Below are positions 50,646 through 59,097 of a DNA stretch of 64,000 nucleotides, piece after piece. The translations under genes and the position numbers were made by a program. The stretch comes from Macrococcus armenti. GTDB taxonomy: Bacteria; Bacillota; Bacilli; Staphylococcales; Staphylococcaceae. How positions within the stretch are numbered: position 1 is the stretch's first letter; every line of letters starts with the position of its first letter. Location of the stretch: NCBI RefSeq assembly GCF_020097135.1, contig NZ_CP083608.1, positions 186,001 through 250,000 on the forward strand, read 5' to 3'. Under the pieces are notes generated by a model. It was not told the origin of the DNA. It ran no database searches and was given only the letters and a program-made list of their open reading frames with translations.

Positions 50646-52151
50646 ATGGAATCAGGTGATTTGTTGAAAACAACTATAGACAAAATTGAAAAAAATCGTA
50701 AAAAAAATATTGATAGACTCCTAAATAAGAAGAAGTTTAGCCAATACTTTACTCCGGTAGAGATTGCAAAATTTATGGCTGAGTTATTTGATTTTAAAAA
50801 GGGACAAAAAGTAAATTTATTAGATCCTGGTGCAGGTATAGGCATGTTAAGTACTGTATTTTGTGAAGTAGCATTTAAGCAAGTTGATAAAATTGATGTA
50901 ACTGCAATTGAGATTGATGATACTTTAAATTCAATATTTGAAGAGAATTTATGTTTAATTAATGAAGACAGAGATCTAATATTTAAAGTTTTAAATACTG
51001 ACTTTATTGAATGGGCAAGTACAGCTATTAATGAACAATTGTCATTATTTAATCTAGAAGAGAAAAGATATAGTCATATTATAATGAATCCTCCTTATAA
51101 AAAAATTTCTAGTAACTCAAACTATCGAAAGATTCTTAAAGAAATTGGTGCTGATACTGTTAATTTATATAGTGCTTTTGTAGGCATGTCTATAAAGTTA
51201 TTGGAAAATGAAGGTCAACTTGTAGCCATATTACCTAGAAGTTTTTGCAATGGACCTTATTATAAAAGTTTTAGAGAACTAATACTCAAAGAAACAATTA
51301 TTGAACATATACATCTCTTTGAATCAAGAAATGAAGCGTTCAAAGATGACGGAGTTCTTCAAGAAAATATGATTATAAAATTGAAGAAAAGTAAAGAAAA
51401 GAAAAATATAATAGTTTCATTATCTTCAGATGCTACTTTTAGTGATTATAAAGAGAATGAATTTAAATTTGAAGATATAGTAATACCGACAGATAAAGAA
51501 AAGTTTTTTCATATTCCAGCTTCAAATGAAAAGAAAATATATGAATTATATCCTTCTATAAATAGCTCATTAGGTGATTTAAACCTTAATATTTCAACAG
51601 GACCAATAGTAGGATTTAGAAATAAAGAATTTCTCAGAGAAATACCAGATGAAAACTGTGTTCCGTTATTTTATCCTATGCATATTGAAAATAATGATAT
51701 AAGTTGGATTAAAGAAACAAAGAAAAAAGCAAATGCAATCATATGGAATGATAAAACTGATAGACAACTTTATCCAAAGGGTTATTATGTGATAATTCGT
51801 CGATTCTCACCTAAAGAATCAAAAATGAGAATTAATTCTGCAGTAGTAGATCCAATAAGATTTGAATATAATGCTTATGGATTTGAAAATGGTATTAATG
51901 TTATACATGCTGATAAAAATGGGTTAAGTGAGCTTTTAGCTATAGGTTTAAATGGATATATTTCTTCAACTCTATTCGATGCTTATTTTAGAACATTTAA
52001 TGGACATACCCAAGTAAATGCCACGGACTTAAGACAAATGCTTTTCCCAAGTAAAGATATTTTGATGAAAATTGGTGAAATATTAAAAGAAAATCGATCA
52101 ATAAATCAAGAAGATTTAGATAAAATAATTGAAAGGAGCTTACATGAATAA
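50646..52151 (+). CDS. N6-adenine DNA methyltransferase (BsuBI/PstI-type)
   Basis: This 501-residue class I methyltransferase would protect host DNA by adenine methylation, using S-adenosylmethionine. Motif X (SQYFTP, 32-37), motif I LLDPGAGIG (58-66), and the catalytic motif IV NPPY (148-151) appear in the gamma-class order; a target-recognition region fills the C-terminal half. The start is ATG 50646, but TTG codons at 50661 and 50664 behind AGGTGA are alternatives. It overlaps the endonuclease gene by 8 bases. PstI/BsuBI cut CTGCAG; the specificity here is not known. Confidence 0.88.
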   Translation: MESGDLLKTTIDKIEKNRKKNIDRLLNKKKFSQYFTPVEIAKFMAELFDFKKGQKVNLLDPGAGIGMLSTVFCEVAFKQVDKIDVTAIEIDDTLNSIFEENLCLINEDRDLIFKVLNTDFIEWASTAINEQLSLFNLEEKRYSHIIMNPPYKKISSNSNYRKILKEIGADTVNLYSAFVGMSIKLLENEGQLVAILPRSFCNGPYYKSFRELILKETIIEHIHLFESRNEAFKDDGVLQENMIIKLKKSKEKKNIIVSLSSDATFSDYKENEFKFEDIVIPTDKEKFFHIPASNEKKIYELYPSINSSLGDLNLNISTGPIVGFRNKEFLREIPDENCVPLFYPMHIENNDISWIKETKKKANAIIWNDKTDRQLYPKGYYVIIRRFSPKESKMRINSAVVDPIRFEYNAYGFENGINVIHADKNGLSELLAIGLNGYISSTLFDAYFRTFNGHTQVNATDLRQMLFPSKDILMKIGEILKENRSINQEDLDKIIERSLHE

Positions 52152-53088
52152 TATTGAAATACGATTAACTGAGACTAAAGAATTATTAAAGAGCTTAGGT
52201 TTACCACGTCAACAACAGAATGATCGTACGGCACTATGCTTGTTAGCGTTAATTGATTTGAAACCTGATGAAGATTGGAAACAAGCAAAGTCAAGGATGA
52301 TTGGTATAACACCAATAATGGAATTTTGTAAAGAGTTTTATGGTCGAGAATATAAACCTAATACTCGAGAGACTTTCAGAAGACAATCTATGCATCAATT
52401 CGTATCAGCAGGTATTGCACTTTATAATCCTGATGCACCAAATAGAGCAGTAAATAGTCCGAAAGCTGTATATCAGATTGAAGAAGAAACCTTGATACTA
52501 ATTCAAAACTATAATACTGATAACTGGATTATGCTATTAGAAAAATACCTATCTAACAGACAAACGTTAGTACAAGAATACGCGAAAGAAAGAGAACAGA
52601 ATAAACTATCTTTGCTAGTCGATGAAGAATCAGAGTATAAATTTAGTTCTGGAGAACACAGTCAATTAATTAAAGATGTGATTGTAGAATTTGGACCACG
52701 TTTTGTACCTGGGGGGAGATTAATTTATGCAGGAGACACTGGTTCAAAAACTGAATTTTTTGATGAAAAGCTATTATTAGAATTAGGGGTTAGTGTGGAT
52801 TTGCATGGTAAAATGCCAGATGTAATTATCTATTATCCTGAGAAACAATGGCTTATATTAGTTGAAGCTGTAACTAGTCATGGACCTGTTGATGGCAAAA
52901 GACACAAAGAACTGCAAAGTTTATTTAAAGACTCTAAAGTGGGAATCGTATATGTGACTGCTTTTCCCGATAGAAAATTGATGTCTAAATACTTTGATGA
53001 TATAGCTTGGGAAACAGAGGTATGGGTTGCTAATGCACCATCACATTTGATTCATTTTAATGGAGTAAGGTTTTTAGGGCCATATTAA
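52144..53088 (+). CDS. BsuBI/PstI-family type II restriction endonuclease
   Basis: This 314-residue protein has an N-terminal helical region matching the BsuBI/PstI N-terminal domain (LPRQQQNDRTALCLLAL) and a C-terminal nuclease core. The catalytic region is PD at 225-226, then EAVTSHGPVDGKR from E241, a PD-ExK-like variant typical of this family. The ATG 52144 follows AAAGGAG and lies inside the methyltransferase end. It is the second gene of a four-gene operon. Confidence 0.9.
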   Translation: MNNIEIRLTETKELLKSLGLPRQQQNDRTALCLLALIDLKPDEDWKQAKSRMIGITPIMEFCKEFYGREYKPNTRETFRRQSMHQFVSAGIALYNPDAPNRAVNSPKAVYQIEEETLILIQNYNTDNWIMLLEKYLSNRQTLVQEYAKEREQNKLSLLVDEESEYKFSSGEHSQLIKDVIVEFGPRFVPGGRLIYAGDTGSKTEFFDEKLLLELGVSVDLHGKMPDVIIYYPEKQWLILVEAVTSHGPVDGKRHKELQSLFKDSKVGIVYVTAFPDRKLMSKYFDDIAWETEVWVANAPSHLIHFNGVRFLGPY

Positions 53089-53108
53089 TATTTTTAGGGG
53101 GTAAATAT

Positions 53109-54242
53109 ATGAATTCAATTGATGAACTTGAAAAGCAAATAAAAAGTAAATCTAAAGATATTTATACAGATTCATATTCAATGTCAGTGGGTGAAATTGC
53201 AAGTATGTATGATGATGGAGAGATAATATTACAACCAGATTATCAAAGATTTTTTAGATGGACAAATTCACAAAAGACTCGTTTCATAGAGTCTCTATTT
53301 TTAGGCATTCCGATTCCTCCTATATTCATTTATCAACAAGAGGATGGGGTATGGGCAGTTATAGATGGTTTACAGCGATTGTCTACCATATTGCAATTCA
53401 TGGGAAAGTTGAGAGATGATCATAATCAAGATCATAATGTTAGTGAATTATCATTAGAAAGTACTCGATTTTTACCAGCATTAAAAGGAAAGACTTTTGA
53501 TGGTGCATCTGGTATAAGTTCCAAATTAAAATTATTCTTTAAAAGAGCAAAATTAGACTTGAAAATAATTGGCCATAATAATGATCCTGATACTCAATAT
53601 GAATTGTTTCAAAGATTAAATACAGGAGGTACTAATCTTTCATATCAAGAAGTTCGAAATGCAATTATTTTAATGGAAGATAGAGAAGCGTTTCATAAAA
53701 TGGAGTTATTGAGTAAAAATGAGGATTTCATTAACACATTACCATTGTCACAAAAGCAATTAGACGAAAAGAATAATTTAGAATTTATTGTCAGATACTT
53801 TATATATAGATTTAATATCAAAAAAGAGTTAGATGCAAAAGGAAATGAAGATATTAAGCCTTATCTAACACAAGAGATTATTAATATACTAAGAACTGAA
53901 GATATTGATTGGGATTATGAAGAGAAAATTTTTAGTAATGTTTTTAAAGAGATAAATAATGCTTTAGGTGAAAATGCATTTAAAAAATATAATAATGAAA
54001 GTAAGAAATTTCAAGGACCTGTAATGCTTAAACAATATGAAGCAATAGTACCTGGTTTGATCAATAGAGTGATCTTTTTAAGAAATGAGGAACAAGATAT
54101 TCAATTTAACAATCTAAGTGAAAAAATAATACAATTATCTCTCGATGAGAATTTTATTAATAAGAAAGAGCAGCATCGTCCAATAATAAGAATGAAAGAA
54201 TTGCTATTATATAGCATATCTTATTTTGATGGATATTATTAA
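53109..54242 (+). CDS. DUF262-domain protein
   Basis: This 377-residue protein has a DUF262 domain of the ParB/sulfiredoxin-like superfamily: QPDYQR at 42-47, the hallmark IDGLQR at 85-90, and FQRLNTGGTNLSYQEVRNA at about 163-181. DUF262 forms the NTP-binding GmrS half of type IV GmrSD systems and also occurs in BREX-, Dnd- or phage-defence proteins. No HNH (DUF1524) nuclease half is present in the C-terminal part. The AGGGGGT site is 20 bases after the endonuclease stop. The role is unknown, probably regulatory or defensive. Confidence 0.82.
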   Translation: MNSIDELEKQIKSKSKDIYTDSYSMSVGEIASMYDDGEIILQPDYQRFFRWTNSQKTRFIESLFLGIPIPPIFIYQQEDGVWAVIDGLQRLSTILQFMGKLRDDHNQDHNVSELSLESTRFLPALKGKTFDGASGISSKLKLFFKRAKLDLKIIGHNNDPDTQYELFQRLNTGGTNLSYQEVRNAIILMEDREAFHKMELLSKNEDFINTLPLSQKQLDEKNNLEFIVRYFIYRFNIKKELDAKGNEDIKPYLTQEIINILRTEDIDWDYEEKIFSNVFKEINNALGENAFKKYNNESKKFQGPVMLKQYEAIVPGLINRVIFLRNEEQDIQFNNLSEKIIQLSLDENFINKKEQHRPIIRMKELLLYSISYFDGYY

Positions 54243-54837
54243 GCTTGAGGAAAAGTTGTCAAAGGATTTAAGTTTTAGAAAACAAGAAATTACTATTTTA
54301 GATCAAAGAGAAACTGATATATGGGGGGTATTCCCAACTTCGTCTGGAGTTATAAATGAAGAAGTTGAAGAACTAAAAGAAAGGTGTCGATACTTGACAG
54401 GTAAAAGGATGAAAGAGCCTTTATTCATAAGGCATACATCAGTAAAACCAAGTAGAGAGACAAATCATCATAAAAGATTAGAGGATGGATGTAAAAAACA
54501 TTTTGATTCAATAGTACTTAATCCTTATTACAAAAATAGAATAAAAGATAAAACAATATGCATAATTGATGATTATATTACAAATGGCACCTCTTTTGAA
54601 ACGGTTAGAAATTTATTAATAAGTGCAGGTGCTAATAAAATCATTTTATTAGCATTAGGTCGTTATAGAAAAGGAACATACGGTGTATATCAAAAAGAAG
54701 ACTATGATATAAAAATGGATGTTACAAGACCAGGATACCAATATGTTTTGAAGGAAAAAAATAATATTACTGGGGCATACAATGAAAGAGCTAGAAATGA
54801 AGTAGAAAATATATATAATATTTTATATAATGATTGA
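54229..54837 (+). CDS. Phosphoribosyltransferase-like protein
   Basis: This 202-residue protein carries the PRPP-binding signature of type I phosphoribosyltransferases, IIDDYITNGTSF at 112-123, preceded by a hydrophobic strand. The region upstream includes HHKRLEDG and resembles ComF/orphan PRTases, not purine salvage enzymes with a hood. The ATG 54229 lies inside the DUF262 gene (14-base overlap), so the pair is coupled. The function is unknown; PRTase-like proteins occur in several defence clusters as nucleotide-handling components. Confidence 0.75.
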   Translation: MDIIKLEEKLSKDLSFRKQEITILDQRETDIWGVFPTSSGVINEEVEELKERCRYLTGKRMKEPLFIRHTSVKPSRETNHHKRLEDGCKKHFDSIVLNPYYKNRIKDKTICIIDDYITNGTSFETVRNLLISAGANKIILLALGRYRKGTYGVYQKEDYDIKMDVTRPGYQYVLKEKNNITGAYNERARNEVENIYNILYND

Positions 54838-55341
54838 TACAAGTTAATGATGAAGTAATTTAATGTTAACTAATTATATAAGGCGACATTTAAATTAATA
54901 AGTAAATAAAATGAACATAAATATCCTAGACAATATATCATAGATTACCAAAAATATCTTATCATTTTTATAATAAAGTATTACTCAACATTAGAATTTA
55001 AATAGCAATACTCAAAATTATTGAATAAACGCTATTAAATTTAATTATTTAGGATAAAGTGTTTTCTGATAGAGATGATTACTATATTTTTTAAAATAGT
55101 TTTTGAATTCTTCTGATGTAACGAACGTTCTTATTTTTCATTATATGGAACGAATTATTTTTTGGATGAAAGTACACAACAATTTTTGATTAGATACCAC
55201 CGGCCAGCAGTTTATTTAGTTACCCTTTAGTTATCCATGAGTGATATTTGATGTAATTCTATGCAATCGAAAAAATTAGAAATCCTTTAATATCAAGGCT
55301 TAAGACAGTCTATACAACTGTACGAAACCCTAAAGTTTTTT
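54838..55341. other. AT-rich noncoding right end of the island
   Basis: About 500 bases without a supportable gene in any frame. The sequence is strongly AT-rich, with the isolated GC-rich word CCGGCCAGCA at 55200-55209. It leads directly into attR. It may be the remains of deleted cargo or hold cis sites for excision; nothing in it proves either. Confidence 0.5.
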
Positions 55342-55400
55342 GAACGTAAGAAACCAGGTCTTAAAGGCGCTCGTCGTTCACCACAGTTCTCAAAACGTTA
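55342..55400. repeat. Right attachment site (attR) core
   Basis: This is the right copy of the 59-bp rpsI repeat, identical to the left except for one base (G at 55350). It ends in CGTTAG, so the rpsI frame would stop with TAG if it were joined to the native chromosome. Confidence 0.9.
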
Positions 55401-55487
55401 GGCTACAGCTGTTGCAAGTTTACTTGCTTACAGATGGAGTCCGCAAATTGCGTCAGCAATTTGTGTTCAATTGAAAATACGTTTACA
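55401..55487. other. Sequence between attR and the native rpsI terminator
   Basis: There is no gene. Two small palindromes, GCAAGT-TT-ACTTGC (55414-55427) and CGCAAATTGC/GCAATTTGTG (55442-55465), precede the word ACGTTTACAGCACT, which also follows attL at 39498-39511. Confidence 0.5.
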
Positions 55488-55521
55488 GCACTCTTTGGAA
55501 TAATCCAAAGAGTGCTTTTTT
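55488..55521 (+). terminator. Native rpsI terminator, now downstream of attR
   Basis: A 12-bp stem (GCACTCTTTGGA/TCCAAAGAGTGC) with loop ATAA and six T residues. It was probably the original end of the rplM-rpsI operon before integration. Confidence 0.85.
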
Positions 55522-55635
55522 GTGTTCCATAACAACTTTTAGCATTACTGGAAGGTGTTTTCTTTTATGTTTATATATTTTTAGTGCTAGGATGAAAAAT
55601 ATATAAGTATAAATTCAAAACCCGAGGTGATTCAT

Positions 55636-55965
55636 ATGTACAAACTTGCGCGTATTTATGATAAACATATTCCTGATGGTAAGCGCGTACTCGTAGATCG
55701 TGTTTGGCCGAGAGGGATAAGTAAAGAGGATGCGAAGCTGGATGAGTGGTTGAAAGATGTTGCACCGAGTACCGAGCTTCGTAAGTGGTTTAATCATGAT
55801 CCTGATAAGTTTTCGGAGTTTAAGAAGAAGTATAGAGAGGAGCTTCGTAATAACGAAGCGGTTCAAGCGTTAAAGGATATGAAAGGTACGGTTGTGCTGC
55901 TTTATGGTGCAAAGGATGAAGTGCATAATCATGCTATTGTTTTAAAGGAATTTCTAGAGGAATAG
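55636..55965 (+). CDS. DUF488-family protein
   Basis: This 109-residue protein is of the DUF488 family (RVLVDRVWPRGISKEDAKLDEW, then VTLLYGAKDEVHNHA-like ending VVLLYGAKDEVHNHA). The conserved arginine and histidines suggest an enzymatic or metal role, but none is established. ATG 55636 lies 6 bases after GAGGTG. It is the first gene right of the island and is followed by a terminator. Confidence 0.82.
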   Translation: MYKLARIYDKHIPDGKRVLVDRVWPRGISKEDAKLDEWLKDVAPSTELRKWFNHDPDKFSEFKKKYREELRNNEAVQALKDMKGTVVLLYGAKDEVHNHAIVLKEFLEE

Positions 55966-56202
55966 TAAAATCGGATCACCTAGAAAAAGGGATCCGATTT
56001 TTTTCATGTTTATTAATCGGTAACCATACATCATTTCAGATGTTTGTCGTCCCCAAAGTACTGTATCTACCGTGCTTAATACTTTGTTTGCAAACTGTTC
56101 GAGTTCTTCGTTGTATGCAACGAATACGATGTCTATTGCACCGTTTGGGCCTTCAGCATAACCATCTAATGAACTATGCAAAAATAGAGTTAGTTGTCTC
56201 AT
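55954..56202 (-). pseudogene. Truncated dihydrofolate-reductase-like (RibD C-terminal) protein
   Basis: The first 61 residues (MRQLTLFLHSSLDGYAEGPN.., VLWGRQTSEMMYGY) are the clear N-terminus of the RibD-C/DHFR-like reductase family, including the NADP-binding type LWGRQT segment. After residue 61 the family sequence stops and the frame runs through an unrelated terminator. The full-length family is about 180 residues, so two-thirds are missing. The ribosome binding site (AAGGAAA) remains. It is probably a deletion remnant without function. Confidence 0.7.
55967..56004. terminator. Terminator after the DUF488 gene
   Basis: AAAATCGGATC pairs with GATCCGATTTT and a T run follows. The truncated reductase remnant on the minus strand also ends in it. 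Confidence 0.82.
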
Positions 56203-56370
56203 ATTATTTCCTTATGTGTAAGTTGAATGTATTGTAAGCGATATTTATTATTTTATTAGTATGGATAGGTCCTGAAGTTTTGTCAATTTTTAAGAAAGGT
56301 TTAAATGTTGTATAATTTTACTACAAAGAAATAAATTTAAAACTTATAGTATGTGTACAAGGAGCAAAAC

Positions 56371-56889
56371 ATGAATGAAATAATAATTAAGAAAAGTAAT
56401 ATTAGGATGTTCTTTTCGTTTTTAACATTAGTTTGTGGTGGTTTAATTTTTACTATATTTTTATTTTATGGTACTGCGGATAGTTACGAGTGGCTTTTAA
56501 AATTTATGTGTTTTTCTATGGCAGGGATGTTATATTTCTTTTCTTTGTTCTATATCAAGCAAATCGTATTGAACAAGCCATTACTTATTATTAATGAAGA
56601 AGGCTTCTATGATTACTCATCTATCTTTGCGACTGGAAACAGAATTGTACGATGGTCAGATGTTGAAAATATATATCCTTCTGGAGATGCGAGCGGTGCT
56701 TTGGTTTATGTAGCTGTTAAGGATGAGTTCTGGGAAAGAGAAAAGTTTTGGATTGCCTCAAGGCTCGGTATTCATATTATGACGAAGTTCTCTAAGGGTT
56801 ATGATGATGAAGAGTGTTTTAATCTTATGAATGAGGCGTTTAATGAATATAAGAAGAAAAACGGTTTATATGTGAAAAAGCGTAAATAA
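56371..56889 (+). CDS. Membrane protein of the STM3941-like type
   Basis: This 172-residue protein has two N-terminal membrane helices (about 12-32 and 42-64) and a cytoplasmic beta-rich domain in which LLIINEEGFYDYSS and IVRWSDVENI recur in the family. The domain resembles pleckstrin-homology-like bacterial membrane proteins. It has an AAGGAG site. The next gene is a diverged paralogue, suggesting a duplication. Its function is unknown. Confidence 0.65.
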   Translation: MNEIIIKKSNIRMFFSFLTLVCGGLIFTIFLFYGTADSYEWLLKFMCFSMAGMLYFFSLFYIKQIVLNKPLLIINEEGFYDYSSIFATGNRIVRWSDVENIYPSGDASGALVYVAVKDEFWEREKFWIASRLGIHIMTKFSKGYDDEECFNLMNEAFNEYKKKNGLYVKKRK

Positions 56890-56918
56890 AAGTAATATTA
56901 CATGTTGTGAGGTGTATG

Positions 56919-57470
56919 ATGTACGGATATGAAGTTACGATAACAAATAGAATAATGTTGTTGCTCTCTACGTTGTTCACAGTATTTACGATAGGTCTAA
57001 TTATGTTTTTATATCCGTTATTCCAGTTTATTCATGGATGGTATCAGTTTTTCTTAAATGTGTTTTTATTTCTACTGTTTATCGCAATGATAAAAGTGCA
57101 GAAACGTTCTAAAACTGGAAAGGTTGTAATGATGATAAACGAAAAAGGGTTCTTTGATCAATTATCAAGTGATGCAGAACAGGATAAGATAGTCGTATGG
57201 AAAAATGTAAAGGATATGACACTGCAAGAACATAACAACGAGAGTATCATTATCGTCCAGTTGCTGGAACCTAAGAAATTGTTTAAGGTAAAGCCTTCAT
57301 ATTTAAAGGGTGACTGTATTCACCTGAAACTACCGAAGCATATCGGAGTTGAACCTAAAGAGTTATTACGTGTGATGCAGCATTATAAAAAGTATTACGA
57401 GTTATATATTGAGGATAAAGAGAAAGAAAAAGAAAAGAAGAAGCATAAGAAAAATAAATCCGAAAACTAG
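56919..57470 (+). CDS. Paralogous membrane protein
   Basis: This 183-residue protein has the same plan as the upstream one: two membrane helices (about 10-30 and 38-56), then a domain with VMMINEKGFFDQLS and IVVWKNVKDM aligned to the corresponding blocks. It ends in a lysine/glutamate-rich tail. Start chosen at ATG 56919, 4 bases after GAGGTG. It is 8 bases upstream of the TPM gene, so the three genes probably form one transcript. Confidence 0.65.
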   Translation: MYGYEVTITNRIMLLLSTLFTVFTIGLIMFLYPLFQFIHGWYQFFLNVFLFLLFIAMIKVQKRSKTGKVVMMINEKGFFDQLSSDAEQDKIVVWKNVKDMTLQEHNNESIIIVQLLEPKKLFKVKPSYLKGDCIHLKLPKHIGVEPKELLRVMQHYKKYYELYIEDKEKEKEKKKHKKNKSEN

Positions 57471-57478
57471 AGGTCATT

Positions 57479-58633
57479 ATGAGATATATACGATTATTAA
57501 TAGCGATGCTGATATTGATGATAGTTATACCATTGAATGTTCATGCATCAACTTTCCCAAAATTGAATAAAGACCATCTTTATGTACAGGACTATGCAAA
57601 GATTTTCTCAGAATCAGAGATTAGTCGTTTAAACTTTTTAAGTGAACAACTTGAAGAGAACACCGGCGTCGAAATGGCAGTGTTTACAGTTGACAGTGCA
57701 GGTGAATCACGTGATTTATATGCGACCGAAGTGATTAATCATTATGGTATAGGCAAAGAAGATTTAGATAATGGAATCGTCATTCTTCTAAATATGGATA
57801 AAGATAAGAAATACAACAATCGAGGGATTGAAGTACGTGTCGGTTATGGACTGGAAGGCTTCTTTAACGATGCGAAAGTAGGTCGTATTATCGATCAAAG
57901 TGGTTATGAAACTTTGAAGGAAGGAAACTATAGTAAAGGAACTATAGAAGTATATGATGCATTTTATGAGGAGATCAATAAAATGTTTGCAGATCTTCCT
58001 AAAAATGCAACGTATGATGAAGTTAACGATATCAGCAATTATCAATTTGTGATTAAGCAGTTTTATAAAGAAATGTATGCGTATAATTATTTTATTGTGA
58101 AACCGATTATTGTAATAGCATACTATGCATCCATCACAACGGTATTAGCATTTTTGTTAAAGCATTATACAAACAACTTTCATGATATATTTGGAGAGAA
58201 TACGAACGAGCGCAGGTTCCCGATATTGCATTGCATACTAGTAAGCTTTCGGGCAGGACGATATATAAAGCTGAAATATAATAATAAATTTGTGACGCTA
58301 TTGTACTATGTGCATGGAGCGATTTTCTTGTTGCTGGAGATTTTGTATTTATTTTATTTGGAAAGTACAAATTTACTGAAATTAACGTCGACAGGGATAT
58401 ACAATGAGACACGAAAAGACCCGGCATATATTGATGATGAAACGGATAAGTTAATTCGTATGGAGAAAGTACTGCCTGTGAATACGAGAATATTAGATAC
58501 ATCGGCACCTCAATTTGCAGATGGGTCTCCACTTGGTGGTGGCTCAGGAGGCGGCGGTGGATCAAGCGGTGGTTCAGGTGGCGGCTTCGGGGGCGGCTCA
58601 TCTGGCGGCGGTGGTGCTGGTCGAAGCTTCTAG
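57479..58633 (+). CDS. TPM-domain membrane protein (YgcG family)
   Basis: This 384-residue exported protein has a signal peptide (cleavage near VHA, residue 23) and a TPM domain at about 35-170 (VQDYAKIFSESEISRLN, then EVRVGYGLEGFFND). Two membrane helices follow, and then a C-terminal tail of Gly/Ser repeats ending GAGRSF. TPM proteins of plants and bacteria have been linked to phosphatase activity or photosystem repair, without a clear role in firmicutes. The Gly-rich tail is typical of the YgcG group. Confidence 0.85.
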   Translation: MRYIRLLIAMLILMIVIPLNVHASTFPKLNKDHLYVQDYAKIFSESEISRLNFLSEQLEENTGVEMAVFTVDSAGESRDLYATEVINHYGIGKEDLDNGIVILLNMDKDKKYNNRGIEVRVGYGLEGFFNDAKVGRIIDQSGYETLKEGNYSKGTIEVYDAFYEEINKMFADLPKNATYDEVNDISNYQFVIKQFYKEMYAYNYFIVKPIIVIAYYASITTVLAFLLKHYTNNFHDIFGENTNERRFPILHCILVSFRAGRYIKLKYNNKFVTLLYYVHGAIFLLLEILYLFYLESTNLLKLTSTGIYNETRKDPAYIDDETDKLIRMEKVLPVNTRILDTSAPQFADGSPLGGGSGGGGGSSGGSGGGFGGGSSGGGGAGRSF

Positions 58634-58696
58634 AGGATGTTTGAATTACTAAAAAAAGGATATAACATAATATTAATATAAAAGGGAGTCGATCTG

Positions 58697-59053
58697 ATGT
58701 TTAACTACTTAAATAATTTGTATGTTGCAAAGCAAATGTATGAATCAGGTAAAGGTAAATTACAAGGTGACGAGAACTTAGTTAAAATGTTTGAAGAGTT
58801 TGGTTATTCTAAAGACTTTATGAAAGTAATCGGTGGGGTTGAAACTGCTGGTGCTGCGTTACTTGCATTGTCTGTCTTTAATAAGAAATTCAATCAAGCT
58901 GGTGCATTACTAGTAGAAGGTGTAATGCTTGGTGCAATTTATTCTCATTTAAAGGCAGGACACGGATATGAAGCGACTAAGAGCGCACGTAATATATTAG
59001 CGCTTAATACGACATCGCTATTAACGAGTTTTAAAGACGATAAAGATAAATAA
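58697..59053 (+). CDS. DoxX-like small membrane protein
   Basis: This 118-residue protein has three to four membrane helices in a DoxX-like pattern (KVIGGVETAGAALLALSVF, then LLVEGVMLGAIYSHL). Homologues are linked to membrane redox or thiol homeostasis, but none is assigned here. AAAGGGAGT precedes the ATG. It is monocistronic and ends at a terminator. Confidence 0.7.
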   Translation: MFNYLNNLYVAKQMYESGKGKLQGDENLVKMFEEFGYSKDFMKVIGGVETAGAALLALSVFNKKFNQAGALLVEGVMLGAIYSHLKAGHGYEATKSARNILALNTTSLLTSFKDDKDK

Positions 59054-59062
59054 TAGGATGAA

Positions 59063-59097
59063 CCGGTATTCTCAAACTTGAGGATACCGATTTTTTT
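59063..59097 (+). terminator. Terminator after the DoxX-like gene
   Basis: CCGGTATTCTCA pairs with GAGGATACCG (one bulge), followed by seven T residues. Confidence 0.82.

Larger units (their letters stand above)
39422..55400. mobile_element. mecD-type resistance island integrated in rpsI
   Basis: This is a genomic island of about 15.9 kb between two 59-bp direct repeats of the rpsI 3' end. It encodes its own tyrosine integrase next to the left end, SaPI/PICI-like regulatory and replication genes, a mec operon (mecI, mecR1, mecD) and a restriction-modification operon. Base composition is visibly more AT-rich than the flanking ribosomal genes. rpsI is the published integration site of Macrococcus mecD resistance islands. 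The integrase, VirE protein and mec operon fit that family; I cannot align it to a specific published island. Confidence 0.9.

Noticed and set aside
41000-55400. Insertion sequences or a CRISPR array in the island
   Set aside because: No transposase, terminal inverted repeats or regularly spaced repeats were found.
39422-55400. SCCmec-type element with ccr recombinase
   Set aside because: The integration is at rpsI through a tyrosine integrase; no serine recombinase or rlmH target is present.
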